This document shows, in pieces, positions 62,372 to 64,000 of a DNA stretch of 64,000 nucleotides. The DNA is taken from assembly GCA_947568835.1 (NCBI GenBank), contig OX387606.1, forward strand, positions 4,526,001 to 4,590,000, given 5' to 3'. The DNA comes from Protonemura montana. Lineage: Eukaryota > Arthropoda > Insecta > Plecoptera > Nemouridae. Position numbers and translations under genes: made by a program. Position 1 is the stretch's first letter, and the number at the start of each line of letters is the position of its first letter. The notes under the pieces are model-generated. The model had not been told where the DNA came from, did not search any database, and saw nothing but the letters and a program-made list of their open reading frames with translations.

Positions 62372-62871
62372 TCACAAGCTCGGATTGAGCCTCTGATATA
62401 AATTATCTGTTTGATCTTAATAAATAATTCCTTTTTTGTAGGCTCAGGTTATGATCAAAGACCATTGTGATCGTGTTTGCCTTTGGCGTCGGCACTCAAC
62501 GGCTCTAGAGCTGCTAATAAACATTGAATAGAATCGAACTGTATGATTATTATAGGACATTTGCATAAGTCTATAAGTGCATAAGTCTAGGTGGAATATT
62601 TTTTTTTGTTATTCCATCGGAAATAAATTAATGAAACCTTTGTGGGGACAGTGAATAAATACTAAAGCGTTTTAGGTCCGCACAATATATTTGGCGGATA
62701 AAATTTGAAATTATTGCCACTACCAGCTGTAAACATTTTACTGGTATGGCAACCCTGTAAACAAAACGTGAACGGACAGGATTTTGAAGTTTGAACAAAG
62801 CACAGGCGGTTGACCACGGTTGACATTGGTGGTGTTAGTTTGTCTGCTTAAAGCAAAAGAACTGCATAAAA
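62372..62871. other. Spacer and promoter region before POC1
   Basis: It holds the poly(A) signals of the lectin-like gene (near 62418 and 62514) and about 350 bases leading to the POC1 start. No TATA box is obvious and nothing else was recognised. Confidence 0.6.
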
Positions 62872-64000
62872 ATGAGTGATTTGAGAAATGGGAGTGGAGA
62901 TTCTTCACCAGACGCTGATGGGGATGATCCAACTCTTGAACAACATTTCAAGGGTCACAAGGGCGAAATTACTGGTCTCGCCTTTAGCCCAGCTACAAAA
63001 ACTTTGGTGTCTTCAAGTTTGGACCATACCATCATGATCTGGTCATTTGACAAAAAAACTCGAGCATATCGATTTACGGGACACACAGACGCGGTTCTTG
63101 CCGTGAGCTTTTCACCAACAGGCAAGTTAGTGGCTTCAGCATCACGCGATCGCACCGTTCGACTTTGGGAGCCAACGCTGCAGGCAAGTATAGGTGCCTG
63201 TAGTTAAGTAAACCTTACTCATTACTACCCATTCCTATCTAGGTAGGTAGCTTTGTGTTGAAATAACAAAAATAATTATTATAGGTTACCTAGGCAGGCT
63301 CAAATATGATGTCAATTGATTAATTGGAGACATATAACCAGTAAATCTGGGAATGTACATAAACAATCAACGCTTCTAGGTACCACTACTCAAAATATTT
63401 CAAGAGTTGTCATTCTACTAGCTCTGCCACTGAACTTGAAATATGGTTACGATCTGGCTTGGGTACAATTTTTATGTGGTTTAAACATGCTATTGTTGTT
63501 ATCAGTAGGTACAAGTTACAACCATCGACGAAATTCAACAGCTCCAAAAGCAACGAAAAAATTAAAATGAAAAATCAAGGAAGCACAACACGGTTGCACA
63601 AAATCTTGCACCAGTTCGGCTCTATTTTTTCTTCACTGACTGCTCTGCAATCTCTTATTCCTAAACTTGTGTATTTAGGGTCGAGCTAGCGAGCTGCGTG
63701 CACACTCTGCCAGCGTTCGCTCTGTCGACTTTTCACCAGATGGAGAACGACTCCTCACTGCCTCCGATGACAAATCCCTCAAGCTCTGGTGAGCTAGCAA
63801 TTAAAAAACGAAATTTGAAATTTCAAAGTATTGAACTGTGCTAGCCATTAACCACGCTGATTTCAGGAGTGTGTGCCGCGAACGCTTCCTGTCTAGCTGC
63901 GTCGGCCACACGAACTGGGTGCGGAGTGCACGAATCTCACCATGTGGCCAACTGGCGGCATCCGGGGGTGATGACCGCTCCGTTCGCATATTTGACCTGC
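62872..64000 (+). CDS. POC1: POC1 centriolar WD40 protein, 5' part (cut by window end)
   Basis: POC1 proteins stabilise centrioles and basal bodies. Exons seen: 62872-63183, 63679-63788, 63867 to the window end. The first intron has a GC donor (CAG|GCAAGT); the second is GT-AG. Both keep phase. The start ATG gives MSDLRNGSG and then [19 protein letters not shown], matching the POC1 family start (LERHFKGH). WD repeats follow: [67 protein letters not shown] and [13 protein letters not shown]. The rest, including the C-terminal POC1 domain, lies outside. Vertebrates have two paralogues; which this matches cannot be told. Confidence 0.93.

Overview
The window is nuclear DNA of a metazoan, most likely an invertebrate or early-branching animal. 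The genes are animal orthologues split by many GT-AG introns. Coding exons are GC-rich inside AT-rich introns and spacers, and several SINE and DNA-transposon families fill the non-coding DNA. I cannot name the clade from sequence alone.

Layout. (1) 1-1530: spacer, perhaps the 3' end of an upstream gene. (2) 1531-18996, plus strand: complete 20-exon PFAS, the purine enzyme FGAM synthase; spliced length 1336 aa. (3) 18997-23754: spacer with a TTTTGCACC repeat array, a 5S-rRNA-derived SINE, an orphan first-exon candidate and a long hairpin. (4) 23755-28069, plus strand: three-exon adhesion-type GPCR (910 aa), possibly with an N-terminal C-type-lectin-like domain. (5) 29110-54972, minus strand: DNA polymerase theta (POLQ), 26 exons found, 2560 aa as assembled. 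The helicase, a huge disordered central exon and the family-A polymerase are all recognisable, but no exon for the polymerase thumb was found. (6) 32753-34776, plus strand: a four-exon cysteine-rich gene nested inside a POLQ intron; its family is unknown to me and its frame crosses a TGA. (7) 55989-56699, minus strand: prefoldin subunit 1. (8) 56700-59961: repeat-rich spacer. (9) 59962-62371, plus strand: secreted protein with two C-type-lectin-like domains. (10) 62872-64000, plus strand: start of the centriolar WD40 protein POC1, cut by the window end.

The genes are unrelated housekeeping, repair, chaperone, surface and centriole functions; nothing suggests an operon or pathway cluster. The only functional echo is that the GPCR ectodomain and the 60-62 kb gene both look C-type-lectin-like.

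Mobile DNA is prominent. There are two hAT-type copies of about 1.38 kb in opposite orientation with perfect 8-bp target duplications. Two copies of an element with a tandem-repeat core differ in unit number. There are also two 5S SINEs, a family of fold-back elements carrying a tRNA-like segment, a MITE with 50-bp inverted ends and a LINE 3' end. The best candidates for something undescribed are the nested cysteine-rich gene with its in-frame TGA, and a motif repeated at least five times in the POLQ central exon. Exon boundaries were placed by eye, using splice dinucleotides, reading phase and remembered family sequences; no search was run.
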